This document shows, piece by piece, positions 1 through 7,725 of a stretch of 32,932 nt of DNA. The position numbers and the translations under genes were made by a program. Position 1 is the first letter of the stretch; the number at the start of each line of letters is the position of its first letter. The stretch is from Candidatus Anaerobiospirillum pullicola (GTDB taxonomy: Bacteria; Pseudomonadota; Gammaproteobacteria; Enterobacterales; Succinivibrionaceae): assembly GCA_018884035.1 (NCBI GenBank), contig JAHLFE010000128.1, forward strand, positions 1 through 32,932. The letters run 5' to 3'. The notes under the pieces are model-generated. The model did no database searches, was not told where the DNA came from, and saw only the letters and a program-made list of their open reading frames with translations.

Positions 1-596
1 GGGTATAAAAAGGAGCATTTTGCCCAACGGTGGGGTGGTATGGCTACAAATGGGGCGGGGGTGGTGTGTGTGGACAGAGGTGACAAGGGAGAGGAGCTAG
101 CAGTAGTTAGGGTAGTTGTAAGAGAGTGGCTTTGCAGGAGGTGCGCGGTAGGCATGGGCAACAGCCTTACAAAGGGCTGACGGCGCCGTATCTTGTAAGT
201 GAACTCCAGAGCAGAGCACACCTTCTTTGCAGAATCTTGGTGGTACTTTTGGTGATACCCACGCATGGTGCTCGGTTGCTTTCCACAAAAGCAGTGAGCA
301 TCTTGAGAGGAGCGTGACCCCGAGCGTACTCAGGGCGCGCTTTAGCCGTCGCGGCGGCGTGAGCTTTGTCTGTTGTCTTTCTGTGCGTAGTGGCGCTTTA
401 GGCTGCGGCTTTTGCGTGCGCAGAAACGATCACGGCTCCTGACAGCAGATGCTGCACATGATAGCAGCTGCTGCACTGGAGCCGTGTCATAAGCGCAGCC
501 GTAAGATGCGGCCGCGCCGCAGCCGCCTGACGCTGCCACCTGCTGCGGCTTTGGCGGTCTTAGCGGTGCGCTAATGGCGCTGGTCTTTACTTAGAA
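1..596. other. Gene-free flank downstream of rpoN
   Basis: No convincing coding region on either strand. The short open frames here have no ribosome binding site or recognisable motif. In E. coli and relatives the genes after rpoN are hpf, ptsN, rapZ and npr; none of them is present. The only clear structure is the long inverted repeat at 431-486. Confidence 0.6.
431..486. other. Long hairpin downstream of rpoN
   Basis: CACGGCTCC (431-439) is perfectly complementary to GGAGCCGTG (478-486), and an inner CAGCAG/CTGCTG pairing extends the stem. It lies about 110 bases beyond the rpoN stop on the minus strand. On that strand the stem is followed only by a weak T-containing tail, so it is not a textbook intrinsic terminator. 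It could still slow the polymerase or protect the 3' end of the lpt-rpoN transcript. Confidence 0.45.
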
Positions 597-2441
597 TTAG
601 ACCAGACGCTTACGCTGCGAGGACGAGCCAATGTTTAAGTACTCACGGTACTTAGCAATAGTACGACGTGCCACGCAGTAGCCCTTGTCTTTAAGCTGGG
701 CTGCAATCTGGTTATCCGATAATGGATGACGTGGATCCTCTCCCATCACAATGCTGCGAATCTCAGCACGGATAGCTGTCGACGAGGCCGTACCACCATC
801 GTCCGTGTTCACGTGGCTTGAGAAGAAGTACTTGAGCTCATAAGTGCCACGGCTGGTGTGAATGTACTTCTCCGTGGTCACACGCGAAATGGTCGATTCG
901 TGCATGTCGACTTCTTGGGCGATGTCGTTTAACACCAGTGGCTGCATGAAGCACTCACCACCATCCAAGAAGGCCTTTTGGTGCGCCACAATGCAGCGCG
1001 CCACCTTAAGCAGCGTGTCATTGCGCTTGGCAATACTCTGGATAAACCAGTTAGCCTCTTGCAGGTTGGACTTAAAGTAGTCCTTTTCCCGCTCGTTCTT
1101 GGCGTAGCACATCAGCGACTTGTACTGGTCATTGACCTTGATGCGCGGTAACGATGCTGGATTGAGCGTGACCTGATACTCACCATTCTTGTCCTTGGTG
1201 GCAATAACATCAGGCACAATGTAGCGCGACTTTTCTTCCACCGCCGTGCGACCTGGACGTGGCGTTAAGCCCATGATGATGCTCAGCACGCTCTTTAAGG
1301 TGTCCTCGGTGATCTGCAGCTTATTGCACAGATTGCGGTAGTCGTGGTTGGAGAGCATGTCCATGTAGCGATCTAAGATCTGCTCGGCTAAGGCACACTC
1401 AAAGCTGTTGTCTTTAGTGCGGCGATCTGCGATCTGGATCATTAAGCACTCACGGACATCGCGTGCGCCCACACCTAAGGGATCAAAGCTCTGCACCAGC
1501 TTTAAGATAACCAGCACATCATCCATGGTGGTTTCTGGGAAGCGCTGGCAGACGATATCTAAGATAACCTCCAGCGGCTCACTTAAATAACCCGTATCGC
1601 TGATAGCGTCGATAATCGCCAGACCAATATTGTAATCACGCTCAGACATTGGCGAGCAGTCCAGCTGCCACTTTAAGTGGTCGTGCAGATTGACCTGCGT
1701 TTCGCCCTCATAGACGCCGTCATCATCAATGGCAACACCCTTTGCCCGCGATTTAGCGCTGTAGTTGTCATCGTGAATATCAAAGCTGTCCTCTTGATTG
1801 GACAGACCTGGATCCTGCTCCGAAGTGGTCAGACGATCTGGCATCTCGTCTTCTTCGAGCTCACGGTCACGCGTCTTGGTGATGTCAGTAATGGTCGACT
1901 CAGGCAGCGACAGGGGATCGTCGTAGCCGTCATCATCGGCATAGCTGGTAGTGTGCTCAGGCTCGGCACCGATGGCTAAGGACTCGTCGTTATTCGGGTC
2001 GTAGTTGACATCAAAGGAGTTGCTGGTGATGTCGGTGCTGCTGCCCATGTCACTTTGGAGGCGGTTCACATCAATGTCGCTCTGCTGGCGCATCTCGCTG
2101 TCTTTGCCCAAGACTGCGGAGGTGTCAAGAACGTTGCCATCCTTATCGTGCAGCCTTGCTGATGCGACCATGTCGCCGCCGTTTTCATCATCGCTAAAAG
2201 GATCAAAGACGTCGTCTTGATTCTCTTTTTCCGCCAGTGCATCCAGCGACTCCATGCTGGCGATGACGTTGCTGTCGTCCACCTCTAACATGGGATTGAC
2301 TTCTAGCTTTTGCTGGATCTCCTGACGCAGATCGATAGTGGACAGTTGCAACAGACGAATAGCCTGTTGCAGCTGTGGAGTCATGGTCAGGCTCTGGTTT
2401 TGGCGGGTGCGTATTTGCAGATTTTGGCGCAGCGCTACCAT
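597..2441 (-). CDS. rpoN: RNA polymerase sigma-54 factor RpoN
   Basis: Sigma-54 directs RNA polymerase to -24/-12 promoters and needs an AAA+ enhancer-binding activator to open them. The N-terminus (residues 1-55) is the glutamine- and leucine-rich region I that contacts activators (TPQLQQAIRLLQLS). A C-terminal helix-turn-helix lies around 506-526 (HESTISRVTTEKY), and the RpoN box ARRTIAKYRE is at 591-600, so the DNA-binding end is intact. The protein is 614 residues, against 477 in E. coli. The surplus is an acidic, low-complexity region II at about 55-250, rich in Asp, Glu and Ser. The start is supported by AAGG eight bases upstream. The gene follows lptB by 23 bases, as in most gammaproteobacteria, and is probably cotranscribed with it. 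Confidence 0.97.
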   Translation of the reverse strand: MVALRQNLQIRTRQNQSLTMTPQLQQAIRLLQLSTIDLRQEIQQKLEVNPMLEVDDSNVIASMESLDALAEKENQDDVFDPFSDDENGGDMVASARLHDKDGNVLDTSAVLGKDSEMRQQSDIDVNRLQSDMGSSTDITSNSFDVNYDPNNDESLAIGAEPEHTTSYADDDGYDDPLSLPESTITDITKTRDRELEEDEMPDRLTTSEQDPGLSNQEDSFDIHDDNYSAKSRAKGVAIDDDGVYEGETQVNLHDHLKWQLDCSPMSERDYNIGLAIIDAISDTGYLSEPLEVILDIVCQRFPETTMDDVLVILKLVQSFDPLGVGARDVRECLMIQIADRRTKDNSFECALAEQILDRYMDMLSNHDYRNLCNKLQITEDTLKSVLSIIMGLTPRPGRTAVEEKSRYIVPDVIATKDKNGEYQVTLNPASLPRIKVNDQYKSLMCYAKNEREKDYFKSNLQEANWFIQSIAKRNDTLLKVARCIVAHQKAFLDGGECFMQPLVLNDIAQEVDMHESTISRVTTEKYIHTSRGTYELKYFFSSHVNTDDGGTASSTAIRAEIRSIVMGEDPRHPLSDNQIAAQLKDKGYCVARRTIAKYREYLNIGSSSQRKRLV

Positions 2442-2464
2442 CGTTATTACCTTGTGTTCCCAGA

Positions 2465-3190
2465 TTACAGCGAGAAATTCTTGCCTAAGTAGACCTCTTG
2501 CACCTTCTTATTGGCCAGCACCTCTTGCGCTGAACCTTGGGCAATGATCTCTCCTGCGTTCACGATGTAGGCTTTCGCGCACACATCTAAGGTTTCGCGG
2601 ACATTGTGATCCGTGATGAGCACGCCAATGTCGCGATCTCTTAAGTGCTTAATGATGTCTTTGATATCAGCGATGGAGATTGGATCCACGCCAGCAAAAG
2701 GCTCATCGAGCAGGATGAATTTAGGATTGGCCGCGAGGGCGCGAGCGATTTCTACGCGGCGGCGCTCGCCACCTGACAGCGAGATACCGGTGCTATTACG
2801 CAGGTGGTCGATATGGAACTCCTCAAGGAGGTCATTGACCTTATTGAGGCGCTCCTTTTTGCTCAGTTTTGGCTGTAACTCCATAACGCTCATGAGGTTT
2901 TCCTCGACGCTGAGCTTGCGGAAGATGGAGTTTTCCTGAGGGAGGTAGCCTAAACCGGCACGGGCGCGTAAGTGCATCGGCATGTGGGTGATGTCTTGAT
3001 CGTCAAGCAGCACCGAGCCGTTTTCTGTAGAAATGATGCCCACAATGATGTAGAAGGACGTGGTTTTGCCAGCGCCATTTGGGCCTAATAAGCCCACCAC
3101 ACTACCGCTTTCGATGCTGAGACTAACGTCGTTTACCACCACGCGACCTTTGTAGGTCTTCTTGAGGTGATTGGCTTGTAAGAGGCTCAT
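2465..3190 (-). CDS. lptB: LPS export ABC transporter ATP-binding protein LptB
   Basis: Cytoplasmic ATPase that powers LptFG to extract lipopolysaccharide from the inner membrane and push it along the LptC-LptA bridge. All ABC motifs are visible: Walker [10 protein letters not shown] (36-44), the Q-loop region near 85, signature LSGGERRR (138-145), Walker B FILLDEP (158-164), and the switch histidine in LITDHNVRE. The length of 241 residues equals the family norm. AAGGA sits seven bases before the ATG. It lies between lptA and rpoN in the usual order, but 317 bases separate it from lptA, so it may have its own promoter. Confidence 0.97.
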   Translation of the reverse strand: MSLLQANHLKKTYKGRVVVNDVSLSIESGSVVGLLGPNGAGKTTSFYIIVGIISTENGSVLLDDQDITHMPMHLRARAGLGYLPQENSIFRKLSVEENLMSVMELQPKLSKKERLNKVNDLLEEFHIDHLRNSTGISLSGGERRRVEIARALAANPKFILLDEPFAGVDPISIADIKDIIKHLRDRDIGVLITDHNVRETLDVCAKAYIVNAGEIIAQGSAQEVLANKKVQEVYLGKNFSL

Positions 3191-3507
3191 GTGGCGTCCT
3201 TACTGAGGAAGAGCTGTGGCTATCAAGGAGTGTGTAGCGCACACTAAGCTCGAGTTATTGGGGGAGCAGGAAGTGATGGATACGTGGAAGTGAGCGGAGT
3301 GATTTGGGAGTGGTTTAGTAGTGGCTGGGAGTGTTGAGGTAGTGACAAGAGCTTGTGCTTTTATGCTGTGGAAGTGTGTAGGTAAGCCTTTGCTGTCCTT
3401 GCACTGCCCTTGTGTAGATCCTTGTGTAGGCTGGGTGGAGCATGATGCCTGTGCTGTGGCGGTGCTTTTTAAGCTCCGGCGTACACAGCCTTTAAGCCTT
3501 AAGGCTC
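3191..3507. other. Spacer between lptA and lptB
   Basis: No gene is visible. The lptA-lptB junction is normally a few bases, so 317 bases is unusual. Two bases after the lptA stop lies a perfect 12-bp palindrome AGCCTTAAGGCT (3495-3506). CTTGTGTAG occurs twice, 13 bases apart, near 3410-3430. I found no convincing -10/-35 pair for lptB. Confidence 0.5.
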
Positions 3508-4092
3508 TTATTTCTTTTCCGCGTCCTTGTCCTTATTAAAGTCGGCTGGAACAAAGGTACTTAACACACGACCGCCTTGCGAGTTGTTATTGACTGCGTA
3601 CATGCGTTGCGTATTGATGTTGTACTCAATGCGCTCACCGGACATGCGCGAATCACCCTGCCAGATAACAGCACGGCCTTGCAGTACGATCTTGGTCTCC
3701 GCTGGCAGGTAGCTAATGGTGGTAGAGCGGGAGCGGATATAGCGTCCGTTATCCTGCTTTTGCTCAAAGGTGGTTGGGTTGCCGTAAGCCACAATGGACT
3801 GGAGCGAGCCATCGGTATTGCGCGTCACCTCAACCTTGTCAGCAGTAAGCTTAATTGAGCCTTGCGTAGCTACTACATCGCCCGAGAAGAGCAGCTTGTT
3901 GGTTTGTAAGTCCGCGCTTTGCTCTACCGACTCAATGGTGATGGGCTGCTCTTTGTCGCTTTCTAATGCCTGCGCTGGACTTGCAAGCAGCAGGAAGCTA
4001 CCTAAAGCACAGCCAGCCCACAAAAGTGGGGATAAAGATAAGGCAGAGCGCATGCGCAACTTAAGGAGTTGGTTATGGATAGTACACAGCAT
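3508..4092 (-). CDS. lptA: LPS transport periplasmic protein LptA
   Basis: Periplasmic beta-jellyroll protein that polymerises into the bridge carrying LPS from LptC to LptD in the outer membrane. The signal peptide ends in ASPAQA, and the mature chain starts LESDKEQPITIESVEQSAD, followed by the OstA/LptA fold (DLQTNKLLFSGDVVATQGSI; later RMSGERIEYN). The frame stays open upstream to 4296, but that part overlaps lptC and does not look like a signal peptide. I chose 4092 because AAGGA lies eight bases upstream; an ATG at 4053 has no such site but would give a more compact signal peptide. With the 4092 start the gene overlaps the lptC end by 20 bases, implying coupled translation. The product is 194 residues; E. 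coli LptA is 185. Confidence 0.92.
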   Translation of the reverse strand: MLCTIHNQLLKLRMRSALSLSPLLWAGCALGSFLLLASPAQALESDKEQPITIESVEQSADLQTNKLLFSGDVVATQGSIKLTADKVEVTRNTDGSLQSIVAYGNPTTFEQKQDNGRYIRSRSTTISYLPAETKIVLQGRAVIWQGDSRMSGERIEYNINTQRMYAVNNNSQGGRVLSTFVPADFNKDKDAEKK

Positions 4093-4642
4093 GAGGCTTG
4101 TCCTTGATCTCAATGAGCTTCTGATCGAGGTTGACGATGTAGTCTGAGCCGCGATTAATGAATCGCTCGCCCACAATGGTGATCTCCGATGGGGAGCTAA
4201 TGGTGTTCTTTTGCAGATCGTAGAAGACGTCAGGGGTGGAAATTTCTTTGATTTCTGCCGACGCAAAGTTAGGCACGACGTGGATGTTGCCTGCAAGCTG
4301 GGCGTGTTGGTTTAAGACTAGGTCACCGTGATCTGCCATGATTTGCCAGCCACGAAATGGGTTTTGCGTATCATCGTGGTCATAGAAGAAGCCAATTAAA
4401 CCATCAGCACTTAAGAGCTCGCGGGACTTAAAGTAGCGCATCTCTTGGCTAAACATGCTGTATTGGATTTGGCCCTGATAGTCGTAGATCTCACCTCGAA
4501 AGTTCTGCGCCTCAAATGTAGGGAAGCGGGAGGAGAGTTCGTCTTCACTGATACGACCAGTGGTGCTAGAGAAGCTGTAGAGCAGGGCAGCGAACAGGAA
4601 AAGGATCACGGCGATGATCATTGCACGGACGGTAACGCTCAT
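4073..4642 (-). CDS. lptC: LPS export system protein LptC
   Basis: Bitopic inner-membrane protein that receives LPS from LptBFG and passes it to LptA. One N-terminal membrane helix (about residues 6-24, AMIIAVILFLFAALLYSF) is followed by a periplasmic jellyroll domain typical of YrbK/LptC (FRGWQIMADHGDLVLNQ, VFYDLQKNTISSPSEITIVG). The frame is open to 4711, but the start at 4642 is preceded six bases away by AGAGGAG and gives the expected short cytoplasmic tail. The product is 189 residues; E. coli LptC is 191. It overlaps lptA at the 3' end. Upstream is a 1.3 kb spacer instead of the usual tight link to kdsC. Confidence 0.93.
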   Translation of the reverse strand: MSVTVRAMIIAVILFLFAALLYSFSSTTGRISEDELSSRFPTFEAQNFRGEIYDYQGQIQYSMFSQEMRYFKSRELLSADGLIGFFYDHDDTQNPFRGWQIMADHGDLVLNQHAQLAGNIHVVPNFASAEIKEISTPDVFYDLQKNTISSPSEITIVGERFINRGSDYIVNLDQKLIEIKDKPHAVYYP

Positions 4643-5117
4643 GATGCTCTCCTCTGATGGGGACCAAAGATGATGCAGGCCAAAGCCAAGGCAAGGGATT
4701 TTAAGGCCCAAGAACTACGGCTAAGACCATTGCCCAAAGCCACATCCCCAAGCCCAATGGCCTAAGAATATGGGGCTGAATTTGCGCTAGTCACCGCAAA
4801 AAGATAAGGTGGCTACAGCCACAAAGGGCACAGCCAACACACAGCTGGCACAAACGTTACGCTAAGCTAAGTAGAGCTATTAACCAAGACCCTCCCTCGG
4901 AGACTCTGCCTCAACTTGAGCGCCGTTAATACACTCATTCTAACGCAAATTTTTCCAGCTATTGGCCCGTAATTTGCTCAAAAGGCGCTCTTAGCAAAAA
5001 ATCAGATAGATACATCTGTATGCAATGCTGCATAGAAAAGCCAGTTATGAGCTTTTTGCAGCAGGGGTAATTTATCCCCAAAATTGTACAAGAATCACAT
5101 TTCCGACACTGCTATTT

Positions 5118-5136
5118 ATGCACTAGTGTAGTGCAT
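5118..5136. promoter_or_regulatory. Perfect operator-like palindrome upstream of lptC
   Basis: ATGCACTA-GTG-TAGTGCAT is an 8-bp perfect inverted repeat with a 3-base spacer, in an AT-rich stretch about 480 bases upstream of lptC. The size fits a dimeric helix-turn-helix repressor site, but no regulator is identified and the same sequence could also fold as a hairpin. Confidence 0.35.
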
Positions 5137-5153
5137 TGGTTTTACCTTTAAGC

Positions 5154-5182
5154 GGGATAAAAGTGGGGGAGGGGAGAGGGGG
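5154..5182 (+). other. G-rich tract with quadruplex potential
   Basis: Four runs of at least three G (5154-5156, 5165-5169, 5171-5174, 5178-5182) with loops of 8, 1 and 3 bases lie on the plus strand. That is the template strand for leftward lptC transcription. The first loop is slightly longer than the common search rule, so a stable quadruplex is possible but not certain. Confidence 0.3.
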
Positions 5183-5466
5183 ATAACTTAAAGAGTAATT
5201 GGTGCAAAAGCGCTAATTTATCGCGATACTATGCGGGGTAAAAGGTTAGATTGGGTGCAGCACAAGCGGTGTTGTGCGGGTAAATGTGCGGGTAAAGAGA
5301 GGGCTTAGAGGCGAGTTGCCCTATTTTAGACAGCAAGCGGAGGTACAAGATGTCTTTTCTAGATGCTTGCGGCGATTAATGCATGCGCTTGGGGAGGCTT
5401 TTGGGGTAAAAAGACGATAAATATAGGCGGGAAAGTGGTTTTGACGTGTTTAATGAAAAAGAGCCA

Positions 5467-5495
5467 ATTATACTGCTACGTACTTATAAATACAA
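5467..5495 (-). promoter_or_regulatory. Candidate sigma-70 promoter towards lptCAB-rpoN
   Basis: Reading the minus strand, TTGTAT (5490-5495) is followed after 17 bases by a perfect TATAAT (5467-5472). The site points at lptC, with a predicted leader of about 820 bases. It would let lptCAB-rpoN be expressed independently of kdsDC. Confidence 0.4.
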
Positions 5496-5687
5496 AGCTG
5501 CTTAGTGCAGCTATGAAAGAGGCGGGGCGGTAAGAACTGTACAGAGGAGCTGAGCGGTAGAGCTCTTCGTTGGGGCTAAGTGCAGGGCGTGCTCTAATCT
5601 AAGGCAGCTGCAGTTACAGAGTGCAGGGAGTGAGTGTCGCGTGGCAGTAGGGGTTACTGGGAGTAAAGAGAGCGTGGCGCTGAAGAT

Positions 5688-5709
5688 AACAGCCTGAGCG
5701 CAGGCTGTT
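5688..5709. other. Short perfect hairpin downstream of kdsC
   Basis: AACAGCCTG and CAGGCTGTT form a 9-bp stem around the tetraloop AGCG. On the minus strand it lies about 230 bases past the kdsC stop but lacks a run of T. On the plus strand it is followed by only three Ts. It may be a weak terminator for kdsDC. Confidence 0.35.
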
Positions 5710-5790
5710 TGCAGTCAGGGAAATATCGCATGGCGGTACTGTCAATACTGCCTTGCTGTAAGCACAGCGCTGTCAGTAGCCTTATAAACA

Positions 5791-5886
5791 ACTGACTTAA
5801 GAGATGACGTAATTTAGGGTAATCAGGGGGCCCCTGTGGCAGATAGGATCAGGATCACCTGCATCCTGCATCTCGTCATCTCAAGG
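5791..5886 (+). repeat. Dispersed palindromic repeat, copy A
   Basis: A ~95 bp element 56 bases past the kdsC stop. Its ends are imperfect inverted repeats: TTAAGAGATGACG at the left and CGTCATCTCAAGG at the right, sharing GAGATGACG. Its centre is the palindrome CAGGGGGCCCCTG (5824-5836). The same element occurs inverted at 8239-8325, and its left end recurs at 12231-12264. The form (short, palindromic, non-coding, dispersed, next to genes) resembles a MITE or REP/BIME-like element. I do not recognise a named family. Confidence 0.7.
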
Positions 5887-5942
5887 TGGTGACGTTGCCA
5901 GCCCGCCTCCCATATTCTGTCATCTATGAGAACACCCATACC

Positions 5943-6560
5943 TTACTGGCGTGTGTGCGCAAAGCTTAAGCCGCGCTCGCGCAGAAACTTAGCATCACCC
6001 TCTGGGGTCATGAGGCCCTTAGCCATCAAAATGAGGTCAGCAAATTCACGCACCGCACCGTTACCACCATTACGCGTTAAGTGCACCGTAGCTTGGGTCT
6101 GCATAAAGTGATAGCCGTCCAGTGGGCAGCCCGAGACTGCTGCATGCTGGAACAGTGGCATGTCATTGATGTCATCACCGACTACGGCCAGCTCGTCATC
6201 TGTGACATTAAGCTGCTGCATCAGACGCTGTAGGGCCTCTTCTTTGTTGCGCTCACCTTGGATCACATGCTCAATGAGCATGTCGGCAGCGCGGCGGGTA
6301 GTGAGGTGGGAGTAGCGTCCCGTAAGCAGCGCCACCTCGATACCGGCCTTAATGAGCAGTGAGACGCCCATGCCGTCTTTGCAGTTAAAGTTCTTGTACT
6401 CACGAGAGGTGTCATTGTAGATAATAGCCCCATCGGTAAGGGTGCCATCTACATCTAAGACTACCAGCTTAATGCGCTGCATCTTGGCGACAATGGCTGC
6501 AGGTAGCACTTGGTAAAAAGTGGTTAAATCCTCGTTTGGGTTAGGAATTCCCTCGGCCAT
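5943..6560 (-). CDS. kdsC: 3-deoxy-D-manno-octulosonate 8-phosphate phosphatase KdsC
   Basis: Hydrolyses KDO-8-phosphate to KDO, the step before activation to CMP-KDO for the LPS inner core. It is a small HAD-family tetramer without a cap domain. Motif I DVDGTLTDG is at residues 36-44, motif II LLTGR at 78-82, and motif III/IV comprises K106 and GDDINDMP (128-135). The frame continues upstream to 6656, but the start at 6560 has GAGG six bases before it and gives 205 residues, close to the E. coli protein (188). It is the second gene of the kdsD-kdsC pair, 196 bases after kdsD. Confidence 0.95.
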   Translation of the reverse strand: MAEGIPNPNEDLTTFYQVLPAAIVAKMQRIKLVVLDVDGTLTDGAIIYNDTSREYKNFNCKDGMGVSLLIKAGIEVALLTGRYSHLTTRRAADMLIEHVIQGERNKEEALQRLMQQLNVTDDELAVVGDDINDMPLFQHAAVSGCPLDGYHFMQTQATVHLTRNGGNGAVREFADLILMAKGLMTPEGDAKFLRERGLSFAHTRQ

Positions 6561-6756
6561 GACAATCCTCTTTTGTGCTGTTCGTTTCTGTCTGGGGGCG
6601 GTGTAGGTGGATAGGTAGATAGGTGTAATCACTCCACCGCTGTTAACCCATATCACGAACCATGAACTATAGGCTGAAGTTGGGGGTAATGCGGGTGGTA
6701 ATGATCAGTAGTTGGGAGTGGTTGGTTGAGTTGGGGCTTAGTGTGGGCGAGGAGGT

Positions 6757-7725
6757 TTAGATTAAACCGGCCCGCAGCAGGTCGTGCATGTTAAACGCAC
6801 CAACCACTTTCTTGTCTTCATCCGTGACGATCATGGCGCTGATCTTTTTGTCCTGCATCAGCGTGAGAGCATCAGCCGCTAAGCACTGTGGGCGCACGCT
6901 AATACCACCATGCGTCATCACCTCTGAGAGCTGATCGTGTACGGAGAGCTCTTTTTCTAAGGTGCGGCGTAAATCACCATCGGTGTACACACCGACTAAG
7001 GTGTTATTGCTATCGACGATAGCCACGATGCCGAGGCTCTTGGCGGTCATCTCCAGCAGGGCTTCCTTAATGGTCACATCATCGCGGCACATTGGGATTT
7101 CCTCACCCACGTGCATGATATCCGCGCAACGCACTAAGAGCTTCCGGCCTAAAGCGCCACCTGGATGGGACAGCGCAAAATCACGCTCGGTAAAGCCACG
7201 GGCCTCGAGCAGCGCAATAGCCAGCGCATCGCCAATCGCCAGCTCCGCTGTCGAACTTGAGGTTGGGGCTAAATTGAGAGGGCAGGCCTCACGTGAGACA
7301 TGAGCAGAGAGCGTCACATCTGCGCTTTTAGCAAGGGTAGAGTTGAGATTACCGGTGATGGCAATGAGCGGAATATGACGGCGGCGTAAGAGCGGGATCA
7401 TGACCTTAAGCTCGGAGCCTTCGCCGGAGTTGGAGATAGCGATCACCACGTCTTTAGTGCCGATCATGCCGAGGTCACCATGGGCCGCTTCTGCCGATTG
7501 CACAAAGAAAGCTTGGGTGCCAGTGGAGGCGAGCGTCGATGCTACTTTGGTGGCGATGTGACCTGATTTGCCGACGCCGGTGAGAATGACTTTGCCTTGG
7601 CATTTGAGGAGCAGATCGCAGGCGTGTGCAAAGTGCTCATCGATGGTAGGTACCAGCTCTAAGATGGCGGCAGCTTCCTCTTGCAGGACACGCTTGCCTG
7701 CTTGAATGCAAGTTTCCTTAAACAT
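6757..7725 (-). CDS. kdsD: D-arabinose 5-phosphate isomerase KdsD
   Basis: Interconverts ribulose 5-phosphate and arabinose 5-phosphate, supplying the precursor for KDO-8-phosphate synthesis. An N-terminal SIS domain carries GVGKSGHIATK (50-60), HGDLGM (82-87) and SNSGEGSE (98-105). The conserved EACPLNLAPTSSSTA follows at 146-160. Two CBS domains occupy about 200-258 and 267-322 and end in the usual MHDLLRAG. The 322 residues match the family (328 in E. coli). The start codon has no strong Shine-Dalgarno; GGAG lies about 13 bases away. It heads the leftward KDO/LPS cluster and diverges from mlaF across a 1 kb spacer. The antiporter gene yrbG, often next to it, is absent. Confidence 0.96.
   Translation of the reverse strand: MFKETCIQAGKRVLQEEAAAILELVPTIDEHFAHACDLLLKCQGKVILTGVGKSGHIATKVASTLASTGTQAFFVQSAEAAHGDLGMIGTKDVVIAISNSGEGSELKVMIPLLRRRHIPLIAITGNLNSTLAKSADVTLSAHVSREACPLNLAPTSSSTAELAIGDALAIALLEARGFTERDFALSHPGGALGRKLLVRCADIMHVGEEIPMCRDDVTIKEALLEMTAKSLGIVAIVDSNNTLVGVYTDGDLRRTLEKELSVHDQLSEVMTHGGISVRPQCLAADALTLMQDKKISAMIVTDEDKKVVGAFNMHDLLRAGLI

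Larger units (their letters stand above)
4643..5942. other. 1.3 kb spacer between kdsC and lptC
   Basis: No protein gene is convincing on either strand. The stretch holds several separate structures described in their own entries: an operator-like palindrome (5118-5136), a G-rich tract (5154-5182), a minus-strand promoter candidate (5467-5495), a hairpin (5688-5709) and copy A of a dispersed palindromic repeat (5791-5886). There is also a hairpin AGCTGC/GCAGCT near 5496-5512. In E. coli kdsC and lptC are adjacent, so this is an expansion or an insertion that has since decayed. Confidence 0.6.

Noticed and set aside
5441-5474. Plus-strand promoter TTGACG...TATACT
   Set aside because: Spacing is 22 bases, too long, and no plus-strand gene follows.
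5540-5600. tRNA-like D-arm (GAGCTGAGCGGTAGAGCTC)
   Set aside because: No matching acceptor stem, anticodon arm or GGTTC-type T loop follows; it is a simple 5-bp hairpin.
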